From contig CM026566.1 of NCBI GenBank assembly GCA_015143295.1, positions 5,443,072 to 5,507,071 on the forward strand: 64,000 bases of DNA. Reading direction: 5' to 3'. The first letter of the stretch is position 1. Each line of letters begins with the position of its first letter. The notes beneath the pieces were generated by a model, which was not told the origin of the DNA, made no database searches, and was given only the letters and a program-made list of their open reading frames with translations. Below are positions 20,750 through 32,915 of this stretch, piece by piece. The stretch is from Tetracentron sinense. Lineage: Eukaryota; Streptophyta; Magnoliopsida; Trochodendrales; Trochodendraceae. The position numbers and the translations under genes are program-made.

Positions 20750-21570
20750 CTGGGTGTACCAACTGTCGGCAGCTGAGCTAGCAAAAGGAAATAGGAAAGA
20801 GAAAGAAACAGAAGCCGCAAGGGTACCAGACCCTGAGAAAGAATCGGCAGACTCTGCAATTTTGCTAAAAATTCTAGAGAAAACGGAAGAATTTAACATC
20901 ACACAGCAGTTGGGTAAAGTCCCTGCACAGATTTCAATATTTGGTCTTCTTCTGACTTCTGAACACCACAGGAAGCAACTCCTCCGGGTATTTAACAGTG
21001 CCCATGTAACACCAGACATCACGCCCGAGAAATTAGGGCATATGGTGGGGTAAGTGCTAGAATCACGAGTCATATCCTTTACAGAAGAAGAGATACCGGA
21101 TAGAGAAAGAGACCATACCTCAGCCCTCTATATTGCAGTACAGTGCATGGACAAAACCCTCTCTTCAGTGTTAATCGACAACGGCTCTGGCCTGAACGTC
21201 TGCACACTGTCAACACTGCAAAGCCTGGGTATGGACCTCAGCCAAGTCAAGAAGAGACCCATGACAATATAGGCTTTCGACAACTCAATACGGCAGAATC
21301 TGGGCGACATCGATCTAGCTATCAGAGTCGGACCTGCTCAATTTACTACAAACTTCCAAGTAGTAAATGTGTCTGCCTCATTCACCTTACTCTTAGGGAG
21401 GCCATGGATCCACGTGGTCGGAGCCATTCCCTCATTTCTGCACCAGCTAATCAAATTCATCCAAGACGACCACCTGGTCATAACAGCGTCAGAGGAGTTG
21501 GCGAGTTCCTTCGGGGACATAGGAGCTCAGGCAGGGCACATCCTTCATGTCTTATCAATTTGAGCAGGTT
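20750..21570 (+). pseudogene. Ogre aspartic protease, decayed
   Basis: LIDNGSGLNVCTLSTLQSLG (about 21173-21230) is a retroviral-type aspartic protease active site with DNGSG in place of DTGSS, a form usual in Ogre. The downstream flap-like segment LLGRPWIHVVGAIPSFLHQL is at 21390-21450, in another frame after a frameshift near 21270. The upstream segment with VPDPEKESADSAILLKILEK (20830-20890) is the gag-protease linker. Confidence 0.8.
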
Positions 21571-22500
21571 AGTTCTATCGACCAGATAGAAGAGCAGAGC
21601 AAGAAGCAGATTCCACCATTTGTCAGGATGATGGTGAAAATGAATTAACAACCAGGGGCAGGTCTTGGAGCCTGAAATCAGATAATGAAGAAGAGATATA
21701 CTCCTCTGCGCTACACCACACCATTCGGACTGGGCTACAGGCCCACATATTAGGACTATCTCGCCAAGCTTACATAGGAGAATAGCCGGTTGACGAAATA
21801 AGAGCCTTGACCCCACATCTCAGTGACCTTCCCAATCGGAACCTTTGACCCTTACCCTACTGCACCCGTTGCCTCAACCCCTCAGTTTGACGTTGAATTG
21901 TCAGGGAATCCAGTCCCGAAAGTTTTTAGCATGGCCACTTTGTTCGACGAGCTGACTGTCAAAGATGCAGCAGCAGAAGCAGAATATCTGGCTGGAGAAC
22001 AGGTTTGCACCATCTCCAACGGTGTTGAAGCATCATCCAATTACCAGCCACTGATCCATTGGTTGACTGAGACTCTCACAATCGAGTCCATCCAGGGTCG
22101 AGGCAGCAGTAGTACAGAAAAGGTCAAGCAGAGAAGAAGCGTCACCCTTCTCCTTCTATTTCTCTTTGCTCCCATTTGCAAAATCCAAATGTCAGGCCAT
22201 TGTCGGCCTCTTTCTTTTGTTTGAGTCAAACTTTTGTAACAACAATCATACTTGTTTTATAAATAAAATCTCATCTTTTGACTCAAAATCATGTTTTGCA
22301 TCAAAACATTTGGCTGATGACGAAAATCGCATAGGCTCTTCCCCTGGAAGGCCTAGTATCCTGAAGCCACCAAAAATAAAAAAAATCATAAGCATGCTAA
22401 ACTTAGTTAATTGATTTACCAAGAAATCACCTGCCCTAGGGCTACCCCTGAAACCCTTCTGGAACTGACTAAAGTGGAATATGACTCAGAGTAGGAAGAG
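21571..22500 (+). other. Ogre protease-pol spacer, possible intron region
   Basis: The frame at 21823-22224 (SMATLFDELTVKDAAAEAEY) is the linker peptide after protease. Around 22205-22430 composition turns AT-rich with no coding similarity. Known Ogre elements have an intron between protease and reverse transcriptase, and this is where it would sit. Splice sites cannot be fixed. Confidence 0.5.
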
Positions 22501-25291
22501 GAACCGCCTCAGGAACTCCGGGATCTTCTAGAACAGAATGAAGGGCTTCTGTAGTCTAACATTGAGGATACCGAGACAATGAACCTTGGATCCGAGGATA
22601 ACCGACAGCTAGTCAGGATTGGCACAAGCATGAACTCTTAGTAGAGAACATACATGACCAGCTTTCTGATGAGCTATAGTGATGTCTTTGCCTGGTCATA
22701 TGCAAATATGCTCGGCCTGGACCCAGCATTGGTAGTGCACAGACTACTCCTGAATCCAAACGTCAGACCAGTTAAACAGAAATTGAGACGGATGAGGCCC
22801 GAATGGTCACAGAAAGTCAAAGAGAAAGTTGAGAAGCAGATCAATGCAGGCTTCCTGGCAGTAGCAACCTACACTGAATGGTTAGCAAACATCGTGCTCG
22901 TACCTAAGAAGGATGGTAAAGTCTGGATGTACATCGACTACCGGAATCGAACAGGTCAAGCACTGTATATCAATATTCTGGTCGATAACACCGCGGGGCA
23001 CGAGACTCTCTCGTTTATGGATGGTTTCTCCGGATACAACCAAATCAGAATGGCAGAAGAAGACATGGAGAAAACCTCATTCATTACGCCTGGGGCACAT
23101 TTTGCTACAAGGTCATACCTTCCGGACTCAAGCAATCTCTATGGGGTGCGTCCTAGCATAGCACGATGAGACAGGCAGAACAGAGCAAGCTATCTACTAC
23201 ATCAGTAAGTGCCTGCTGGAGTTTGAAGAGAGGTACAGTCCTCTGGAGAAGACATGTCTGACACTAGTCTGGGTAACTCAGCGTCTACGGCACTATTTGC
23301 TATCCTACCCGATAATCCTGATCTCCCGGATAGACCCACTCAATTACCTATTAGAAAAGCCAACCACCACCGGAAGGACTGCCCGATGGCTTATGATGTT
23401 GTCTGAATTTGACATCACGTGCATGACACAAAAATCAATCAAGGGGCAGGCGATAGCAGATCACTTTGCCCATAGTCCAATAGAGAACTATGTCTCAGTA
23501 GATGATCAGTTTCCAGATGAAGCCATCTTATACACAGAAGCAGAAGAGCAAGAGTACTCCAGCTGGGAGTTATACTTTGACGAAGCTGTCAATAGTCATG
23601 GGCATGGGGCAGGAGCAGTCCTAATTCCACCCAAGGGATCACACCTCCCTATCTTAATCAAGCTGAAATTCAGATGCTCCAACAATGAAGCGGAGTACAA
23701 GGCGTGCATAGCCGGTCTGAAAGAAGCCCTGGGCATCGGGATTGAAGAGGTCGACGTCTACGGGGACTCATTTCTGGTAATCTGTTAGGCAAACAAGTCT
23801 TGGGTCATCCGAGAAGCAAGGCTAGTCTCGTACTTGGCCTATCTTAACATGCTGATTACATGGTTCAGGAGAATCACCTTCATCCATCGGGCCAGGAATC
23901 ATAATAGATTTTTCGATGCACTGGCTACCCTCGACTCCATGCTTCAAATCCCTAAGGGCATCATGTTTTGGCCAATTGAGATCCAGCAGCAGGAGCAGCT
24001 TGCCTACTATCTCGAGCTAAATGCAGTATCAGAAAACAAGCCTTGGTACATGGACATCAAGCAGTATCTCGAGGATGGGACCTTTCCCCTCGATGCCACG
24101 AAAACTGACTGGCGGGTAATTCGAAGATTGGCTATCTAGTTTATCATTTCAGGGGGAGTCTTGTACAAGAAATAATCGAATCTGATTTGGCTCGGATGCC
24201 TCGACACTAGTGAAGCAGCACAAATAGTTGAAGAAGTTCACGGAGGAGCTTGCAGCCCACACATGAATGAGTTAATGCTCTCCAAGAAGATCCTCAGGCT
24301 AGACTACTACTGATTTACAATGGAAGCTGACTGTTTTAAGCATATACAGAAGTGTCCCCAGTGCTAGATCTATGTTGACAGGATCAATGTACCACCGATA
24401 AGGCTCCACAATCTGATTGCTCCTTGGCCATTTTCTGCCTGGGGCATCGACGTCATTGGACCTATAGCTCTGAAAGCATCGAACGGACATCGATTCATTC
24501 TGGTTGCAATCGATTATTTTATAAAGTGGGTCGAGGCAGTCTCATATGCCAAGTCACAGCTTTTGTGGTCCAACGCTTTCTAAAGAGAGATATTATCTGC
24601 CGATACGAAGTCCTATATAAGATTGTGATAGATAATGCTCTCAATTTCTGCAAAAAGGGGATGACGGATCTCTGCCAGAAGTTTAAAATACAACATCACA
24701 ACTTCACACCATACAGGCCTCAGACTAATGGTGCGGTAGAAGCTGCCAATAAAAACTTGAAGAAAATCATTGAGAAGATGACAACAAATTACTCTGCCTG
24801 GCATGGGATGCTCCCCTATACATTTATGGCCTACAGAACGTCTATCAGAACCTTAACTAAAGCAACACCATTTTCTCTAGCTTATGGTATGGAAGCAGTC
24901 CTTCCCATCGATGTACAAATTCTATCACTCTGCGTACTAATGGAAGCAGAGCTGGCAAAAGCAGAATGGGCACAAACTCAGTATGAGCAGTTGAACCTGA
25001 TTAGGAGCGGCGACTGAAAGCTATTAATCACTCTCAGGCCTATCAGAGGCGTATGACTAGGGCATTCAACAAGAAGGTCAAGCCTCGCAACATTGAAGTC
25101 GGTGACCTGGTTCTCCAGAACGTGTTGCCAAACCGCCCTAACCCGAGGGGCAACAAATTCACACCAAACTATGAAGGCCCGTACATCATTCGAGACAAAT
25201 TCTCTGGCGGCAACCTTCGGCTTGGATAGATGGACGATATGATCTCCCAGAGCCCGTCAATATAGACAAAGTCAAGAGATACTACGCTTAG
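22500..25291 (+). pseudogene. Ogre pol (RT deleted, RNase H, integrase), decayed
   Basis: The reverse-transcriptase start is clear (SDVFAWSYANMLGLDPALV, ANIVLVPKKDGKVWMYIDYR, FMDGFSGYNQIRMAEEDMEK; 22670-23080). Near 23130 the text jumps from RT into the RNase H of a later position (YYISKCLLEFEERYSPLEKT), so the palm with the YxDD active site is gone. RNase H and archaeal-type RNase H follow (WELYFDEAVNSHGHGAGAVL, NNEAEYKACIAGLKEAL), then the integrase core (AWGIDVIGPIALK, IDNALNF, NGAVEAANKN) and a C-terminal segment to about 25291 (VKRYYA). Many stops are present. It cannot make a working polymerase. Confidence 0.87.
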
Positions 25292-28146
25292 GGTCTAAAT
25301 ATGATAGGCGCTTTGCACTCTTAGCTTCTTCAAGAAATGACAGGAGGTCATCCTTGGCACACTCCTTTCCCAACATTGTAAACCCTTTTACAAAAGACAA
25401 TGAAATTCACTAGTTAGCCCCTTGAGCCCGACAACCATTCTTTTATAAAAACCCTTTCAGGGACACCCTCCTATGTCAGCCTGTGACATTTGGTGAACTA
25501 CGTCATGACCTGATCTTGCAAATGGTACGTAGGCAACCTGAAAAATCAAGTGCGGTCGCGCAAAAGGGATAATCATTTCCCCAACTCTCACCAAGCAGAA
25601 TCTTTCTCCCCAATAAGAGACACCTCACTGACTCTTCCCACAGAGTCATTCCCCGCAGGGATAATCCTCCCGACTTCCCAGAAGCTTTGACTCCTAAGGT
25701 TACAAGTTTCCATCAAAGGAAATCCCCAAAATGGAAACGAAACATTCTCGAAGCCAGAGATTCCCCGTAGAGACAACCTCTCTAGACTTTCTCCCCAGGT
25801 AGAATCCAAAGCTCTTTACTTCCCATCACGGGGTCGACACCAAAGCTTACAAAATTTCTATCAAAGGAAATCCCAAAATAGAAGTTGAAACATTTTCAAA
25901 AGTCAGTGACTCCCTCGTCGGGCCTCATACCCCACAGAATCAACTTCTCTCATCCTTAGTGGAATCAAACAATCTAAAAATTCCCTCCAGCGGAAGTAAA
26001 CTCTCTTACAAACAGAGAAAATTCCCTAAAGAGAAAAAAAAACTCCAAGGGAGTGCAAATCAACAATCCCTCAGGGTGTCCTAAACTTTGGTCCCCTAGC
26101 CTACACTTTGTCCAACTCTAAAGTCCTTCTAGATCCCCTAGAAACTACAAGTGCAAGCGCAGTATCACATCTACATCCCCCAGTAGAAATATCACCCCTC
26201 TATTCCCTAAAGGAGTGTCACTCAAGATAATGACGGGAGAAGACCTATTTTTCCCAGCAAATCTCAGGCTCCCCAGCTAATCGCGGGCATGAGTGATAAT
26301 CAGAAACAGCCTTATTACACAAAAATTACGCTGCTCCCAGACATAGTCTCATGACTATGGGTAGAAAAGGGACAAAATCCATCAGCTTCACAGGCATGAG
26401 GAAAACCGGCAACGGCCTTATCGCACAAAAATTATGCGAACTCCATGACTTGGTCATTCCAAGGGTAAAACAGAAGGAAAGGCTGAAAACCAGTTTGACA
26501 ACTTTATTCGGCAACAACCAGGCTCATCAGACTCCCCTAATTATCCCCTGTAATCAGTCTCTCACAGTGATCTTGTATCCCCAATGGAGATTCCGACAGG
26601 GCATATCCCCAACAGATGATTGACGTCCTAAGCATTCCCCAGTAGAGAATCCTTCGGAAGACATCTCCCCTAACAGGTGTACAAATATTGGGAAATCCTC
26701 AACAACACTCCTCAGTAAAGCCACAACGGCAAGCAATCTCCAATCCCCAAGGGATCTCCAATAGAAGCTTTTGACGGCTCACAATAATACTCTTCCCCAG
26801 CAAGAGTTCAGAAGCCCATCAGATAAGCTTCTCCTTGGATAAGGTCATCAGCCTACCACAACATCCGGACAAGCGTGTCCATCCCCAACAAAATCCTGCT
26901 CTGAATCATACCCCTCTCTCCGAGAGTGAATGACAACCCTATTAAGCCCCAATCTGAGTAATTTACTGGCAAATAAGAAAGCTAACTAATCATTTTGTCA
27001 AAACTAAGATCTTTACAAAAAAGTCTCCTATACTTTCTAAAAAGATTTTTAAAAAATTATGGTATTAGAACCCATTTGTAACAAACTGCACCAAGCAGCC
27101 CCGGCAAGCAAGCAAAGCAAGCCGATGCCATGCATCTCCGCCAATTACAAATCGCCACAGAGTCATGGGAAAGCATTTCCGTCGTTACCCTGCATGACAG
27201 CATAGCTTCATATCAACATGATCAAGATTCAGTCCACCTTGGGCAACTCAACTTCTTCAAGCATCATGCCTCGAAACTTTTGCGACACCCCTGTGTGTCC
27301 AAGACATCCTAGTGCTCTGTGACAACCTCGTCACACCGTAGTCTCCCTAGCATGTCCTCCTCTGTGACACCTCCGTGTGTCCTTGATATCCCATGTGTAC
27401 CTTTATAGTGTACGCCACCTGCATGTTCCTCTTTTGTGACACCCCTGCGTGTCCCAGACATCCCAGTGCTCCATGACAATCTCATCACACCGCAGTCTCA
27501 CTAGCTTGTCCTTCTTTGTGACAGCCCCCGTGTTTCCTAGACATCCTAGCGCTCCGTGAAAGTCTCGTCACACCGTAGTCTCACTAGCCTATCCTCCTTT
27601 ATGATACCTTCATGTGTCATTGACATCCCATGTGTACCTTTACAGTGTACGCCAACTACATGTTCCTCTTTTGCGAAACCCCCACGTGTCCAGGACATCC
27701 TAGTGCTCCGTGACAATATCGTCACACTGTAGTCTCACTACCTGTCCTTCTTTGTGACACTCCCGTGTGTCCTAGACATCCTGGTGCTCCGTGACGACCA
27801 TGTCACGTCGCAGTCTTGCCAACGTGTCCTTTTTTACACCCCGTGTGTTCCTGACACCTCATGTGTCCTCTGTCCGGCTCAATTGATCCTCCCTAGGAGA
27901 TACCGTTCCGAACAAACATCCCCCGCTGAGCGCCTTCGGGTCATGTCATTTCTTTGCATCCATAATCTTCCCCACCTACTCGCTACTCCCTAGCAGTAGC
28001 CCTAATCACTTCATGCATTCACCACTTGCATAGCATGCACCCTGGTGCTTTTTTCCCCAAACCCTATCTCAATGTAAAAATCGGACGATTCCAGTCTTTG
28101 TCGTTCAAATCGCCAATCTCAGCATTCTCCGACAAAGAGGGGTAGC
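25292..28146 (+). other. Ogre 3' noncoding region with internal repeats, ending in PPT
   Basis: 2.85 kb between pol and the 3' LTR with no gene. From 25570 to 26900 are degenerate repeats of a CCCC.AGTAGAGA-like phrase; for example ATCAAAGGAAATCCC.AAAAT recurs about 148 bp apart (near 25712 and 25862), and a segment ending CGCACAAAAATTA recurs about 110 bp apart (26320, 26420). A second array is at 27285-27860. It ends with ACAAAGAGGGGTAGC, a plausible polypurine tract, right against the LTR. Confidence 0.65.
27285..27860 (+). repeat. Higher-order tandem repeat in Ogre 3' region
   Basis: Units built on GACATCCTAGTGCTCCGTGACAA-like, CGTCACACCGTAGTCTCAC-like and TGTGACACC.CCGTGTGTCC phrases recur near 27302, 27456, 27540, 27699 and 27775. 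A longer unit of roughly 240 bp that adds CCCATGTGTACCTTTA and GTGTACGCCA is seen twice (about 27388 and 27628), so two repeat lengths are layered. Confidence 0.75.
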
Positions 28147-31100
28147 TGTAAGTACCCAATTTTTACACCCTTAGCTAACTGTGATTAAGTGTTCTTAACC
28201 ATGGTTACCCCCAACCAAGTCCCGTAACTCTAGGACAAACCCTAGTAAACCATAGGTACACCCTGGCCTATCCTAGGGTATAACCCTAGATAAACCCTAG
28301 GACCTAACCCTAGCTAAACCTAGCCCTAGCCCAACCTAAGCTTAACCCAAGGAAAACCCTAAGAGTAACCATAGCAAACCTTAGGCCAAACCCTAGTACC
28401 AAACCTAAGAGAGCCCAAGCCCTAGCAAGCTCTAGGCCTTAGGGCTTAAACCCTAAATTGAAAAAACCCTCAAACTTGATTTGGGCCCAAGCAAGGGCCC
28501 AAAGAAATTCAAAAACCCCCACTTGAGTGTCTACAAACCTGGGCCGAAGGTCTGATGGACAAAATCCCATGGGGTCAATAATAGGATTACCGACACCCAG
28601 TTTTACCAAGAATTGAGGGTGTCGATAATCTCAGTGCCGACACACTTGGGTTTTCATTTCTGTGCGCAACCACCCACCTACACAGTTCAGGCATGCCTGT
28701 ACAACTCCTCTCTGGCCTGCAGAGCTCCACTCCGACCTCTTGGACACCCACCAACCCTCATCCTAATGACCATTGTGTCCCCCCTTGGCTCTTCTGTAAA
28801 AGGCAGACCCACCTCTTCCTTCAAACCACTTCAGAACCCCATACCCGAACCCCTGCTCAAGTTCAAGCTTGGCCCCAGGCCTTTAGGCTCCCTCCAGTAG
28901 ATTCCCTCGAAGGTCCAGCAACTCGCTCACCTCCAGTAGCTCCGCCACAGCACCACCGTGCTCCACCACTGCACCACTCAGCCACCACCAACATAGCAGT
29001 AGGGTAGGGCTTCCCCCTACCCTTACTTTTATTGTTTTGCAATCTATTGTGAGCCCCTGGTCCATTCCAGGGTACTGATATTCATTTTGGTAGGGAAAAC
29101 CAATTAAAGGGGCTCCCCTACCTCTACCATAGGTGTGGGAAACTCCCTAAGGGTAGAGTACCGCAACCTTTGGCATCAGGAGGTTCTGGGGGTCCCTCAT
29201 GTCATGAGGGAACCCCTGGTTTCAACCCCAGTAGTAGCCCATAGGGTGTTTTCAAATTTCTAAAAATTTCGAGGTGTCGGTAAACTCAATACCGACACCT
29301 TTATGCATTACTGTTACGAGGCTTGTGGGCCCCACCTGAAATCCCCTTGAGCAAAACAAAAACAAGGTTAGGTCCCTCTTGACCTCCCCTACAACTAGCC
29401 TGACGACCCTCAGACCCCTAGTCAAGCCTAACTAGGGTTAAAATGCAGAAAACCAGAAACTGTTAAAGGTGTCGGTAATCCCATTAGCGACAGCTATGAT
29501 TTTATGTAACTGAGTGGCAGGCCACCCTTGGCAACTGTGGGGCCCGCACCAAGATACCACTAAGGCCCAAAACTGGCCCAAACTGTTCCTCTCACAGTCC
29601 TCTTCAAACCCATAAGTTATGGCCCCCTAAATCACTGTGTAACCAGAGTTATGACCCTTCAAAAAGGAAAAAAAATCATTGTTTCTGTCGGTAATCCTAT
29701 TGCCAACAGTTCGGGTTTTTCGCTTTTTGGGCCTATACAGTGAAACCACAACCCATGGGGACCCTCAATTGGACCATACCTGACCCCATGGGGTTCATCC
29801 CAAACCTGACCATACCATTATCTTGCCTTAACCATGGTTAACTCAACCATCATTGAGAGTTAACCATGGTTAACTCACCAAACCAACTTAGAAAAATTCC
29901 AGATTATCATGAAAAATTCAAAATATTCTAAAATGATAGAAAACATCATTTTTAGACTATGCTCATGGCCTAACCATGGTTAGATGAGCTTAACCATGGT
30001 TAACACTTAACATAACCATGGTTCAGCCCATTTAAGCCTTGGTTAAATTCTCAAAAATCATGAAAGGCAATAAAATATGCAACATGCCCCTACCTTGGCT
30101 ATCCGGACTAACCATGGTTAAAACCTATGTTTAACCATGGTTAGCCCATTTAACTTGGGAAATTTTGGGAAAAGCCCCTAAAATCTATAATTTGTTTGGA
30201 CCTTGTCCTTAGGCCTACTAGGCCGAATCAAGCCTACCGGGCTTAACCCTAGGCCTATCGGGCCTAACCGAGCCTACCGGGCTTAACCCTAAGCCTACCG
30301 GGCCGAACCCTAGTCTATCGGACATCCTCGGCCTACCGGGCCTAACCGAGCCTACCGGGCTTAACCCTAAGCCTACCGGGCCGAACCCTAATCTATCGGA
30401 CTTCCTCGGCCTACCGGGCCTAAATCTACCGGGCTTCAACCTTAGCCTACCGGGCTTAACCCTAAGCCTACCGGGCTTAACATTAGACCTATCGGGCCAA
30501 ACCAAGCCTACCGGGCTTAACCTTAGGCCCACTGGGCCAAACCAAGCCTACCAAACTTAACTCTAGGCCTACCAGGCCAAACCAAGCCTACAGGGTTTAA
30601 CGTTAGGCCTACAGGGCCGAACCAAACCTACCAGGCTTAACCCTAGGCCTACCGGGCCGAACCCTAGTCTACCGGACTTCCTCTCGGCCTACTGGGCCTA
30701 AGCCTACCGAGCTTCAACATTGGATTACTGGGCTCAATCAATCAAACCAAGCACTTGACCAACCCGGTCAACTCAACCCTAGTCTATCGGACTAGACCCT
30801 AAGCCACCCTTGGTGCACACACAACACACCCCTTAGACTCGGCACGGGCTCATGTGCCAGAACTACGCTCAATCTAATCTCACCCCAATGTGAGTACGTA
30901 AGCGGCCCAACTCGAGCCTGACCCTAGTTTAGCTTTTCCCTTCTTGAATTAGTATAAACCAAATCAAAGGCATTTGACTAACAACTTGACTTCAATTGGC
31001 TTAAACCTAGTAAGTAGGGAACCGTTATAAGTGTCAGGGTGCCTAACACCTTCCCGGGCTTAACCGAACCTCTTACCTACACCTCTAGGCAGACCAAGAC

Positions 31101-31226
31101 CTTATCTATCGTATGAGACTTATCTCTACCGAATAAATAAATGGCAACTCTAAACATAAAATCAATTGACCACATCGCCAGGACAGCATCCATCTTCGTG
31201 GGCGGGGACCGAAATCCTTGTTCACA
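28147..31226 (+). repeat. Ogre-like 3' LTR
   Basis: 3080 bp, the partner of 13178-16108. It is longer mainly because its CCTACCGGGC array (30205-30715) has more units. Numerous substitutions separate the two LTRs. Confidence 0.92.
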
Positions 31227-31801
31227 CTCACCAAGCTGGGCCCAAGCTATAAATGCAGCTGAAAAGATTTGGCTACTACTGGCCTACAATGATCACTGAT
31301 TGTCTCAACTATGCAAGAAAATACAAAGTTTGTCAGCTCCATTCTGATTTCATACATCGGGCTCCCGAGCCTCGTCACATGACAACATGTTCATGGCCCT
31401 TCGCGGCTTGGGGAATGGATGTCATAGGACCATTCACCCCACCATCATCTACTTGGCATGAATACATCCTAACTGTGAAAGACTACTTCTCAAAATGGAC
31501 CGAAGCTATCGTTCTCAAAGAGGTCAAACACCACTCAGTGGCAGACTTCATCCAAACCGACATCATATATCGGTTCGGGATTCTAGAAAGCACTATCATG
31601 GATAATGGGAAACCTTTTCCAAGCGTCCCTATACACAAGTTGTATGATAAGTTTTTTACCCGAGAGAACCATTCCACCCAGTACTATGTAGCCACGAATG
31701 GTCTCATTGAAGCCTTCAACAAGACTTTGTGTAAAATCCTCAAGAAAGTTGTGGACAAAAGCAAACGGGACTGGCATGAATGCCTTCTCGAAGCAGAACT
31801 C
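31227..31801 (+). pseudogene. Outer Ty3/gypsy element: integrase finger end and catalytic core
   Basis: Continuation of 12690-13177 after the Ogre insertion. Reads the remainder of the zinc finger (MQLKRFGYYWPTM, with C-C in YKVCQLHSDF altered), then the core: WGMDVIGPF (first Asp), TIMDNGKPF (second Asp) and ATNGLIEAFNKT (Glu). It ends at ECLLEA, where an unrelated LTR-like sequence begins; the frame resumes at 35893. Confidence 0.88.
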
Positions 31802-31804
31802 TAA

Positions 31805-32915
31805 AGTCCATGTTTTAGTGTTGGATTATTCTGGTGTCAAAACAAGTGAGTCTAGTGTATCTTGTGTCATTGCCTTCAAGCATCCACGACAATTGAAGTT
31901 GAAGACCGAAGAAGATCGGTTGAAGACTCGGTTAATCATATCCTTCGTTTCACTCATAGGATGGTAAGTGACCTAGATACCATCTTACCTTAGGTGGAAA
32001 TTGACTTAGAGTAACCATATGGAACCTAGGAGATTAGATATGTAAGCCCAAAATTAGTTAAAGGTTGTTAAAGTTCTTAAAAAACCAAGGTTGTTTGTAA
32101 GAGGCATATCTCCTAAACCGCAGCTCAGATTTTGCTCCATAATATATCAACTCGACCATGTCAAAAAGATCTACAATTTTTGTGAAAGAAGGAAGAGCTG
32201 CAAATGCAATTTAATATCTTGGTCGACCAAAACCAGTCAGGGTCGACCCTGATATGGACTGATTTTGTATTATGAAAATTTCCAGGACATGAGAAAAGCC
32301 AGGGTCGACCCTAAGAGACACTTGGGTCGACCCAAGTACACCTTTAGATCGACCCACCACCCCCAGGGTCGACCCTAATATGGTTTTTCATGCCTTTTTG
32401 GATTTAACAACTTCTAATACTTGGTTTTGGGTTCTCGATTTAACTAGAACCATTCTAGTCCAGAAAATGGGACTTTGGGTGAGGATTGAGAGGGTGTTTA
32501 GCTATCTCTAGAGTTCATAGAAACTCTTACTTTCATTGTCTCTCCTCCCCTTCATTATTCCTTCTTCCTCCTAGTTTGTGCAAGCCAATGTTCCATTCTT
32601 GCTTGCTTGGACTTTCCCGTTGATGGAATCCATCTAGGAATTGATTTTAATCAAGCCATTAACCCGTTCTGGATAGAACAAATTGATCGGAGTATTCCGG
32701 AGCCTTTGCAAAGGAGATCAATCCGAGAAGGATTGTGGATGTGTGATTTGGTCGGTGGAATCCGAAGCCGTCATTGACGGAGATTGATCGGAAGATCGTG
32801 GTTGTTTTGGAGATCTAAGAGAAGTCCGAGCAGCTGCGGTTGATCATAGGACTTGTGAGTATGTGATGAATTTTCAAGGCATGGAGGACTAAGAACTGAA
32901 GGATCGTAGTATCGA
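31805..32915 (+). repeat. LTR-like sequence, left part, interrupting outer integrase
   Basis: Noncoding sequence inserted between integrase core and C-terminus of the outer element, continuing after the solo LTR at 35579-35892. The right part contains GGTTTCCACGTAAAAATCC, a phrase I associate with the end regions of plant copia LTRs, so a solo copia-type LTR is the best guess. Exact ends and target duplication could not be set. Confidence 0.5.
32221..32376 (+). repeat. GGGTCGACCC palindrome cluster
   Basis: Perfect palindromes: GGTCGACC (32221-32228), AGGGTCGACCCT (32239-32250, 32301-32312, 32365-32376) and the 16-bp CTTGGGTCGACCCAAG (32321-32336); a decayed copy AGATCGACCC is at about 32346. 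They lie within the LTR-like sequence. Confidence 0.9.

Larger units (their letters stand above)
13178..31226 (+). mobile_element. Ogre-like Ty3/gypsy element, 18 kb, decayed
   Basis: LTRs of 2931 bp (13178-16108) and 3080 bp (28147-31226) both begin TGTAAG.ACCCAATTTTTACACCC and end CCTTGTTCACA. The 12-kb interior holds a primer site, an ORF1-like region, gag, protease and pol, then 2.85 kb of repetitive 3' noncoding DNA. Huge size, about 3-kb LTRs, an extra ORF before gag and an archaeal-type second RNase H are features of the Ogre branch of the Tat clade. Many stops and a deletion across the reverse transcriptase make it non-autonomous. LTRs differ at many sites, so it is much older than the Tat element at 36408. 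Flanks TTCAA and CTCAC look like a decayed 5-bp duplication of TTCAC. Confidence 0.9.

Noticed and set aside
30218..30532. Minus-strand open frame with repeated KPGRLR/RPGRPR text
   Set aside because: Translation of the CCTACCGGGC tandem array in the Ogre LTR; no protein-like composition and absent as a frame in the partner LTR.
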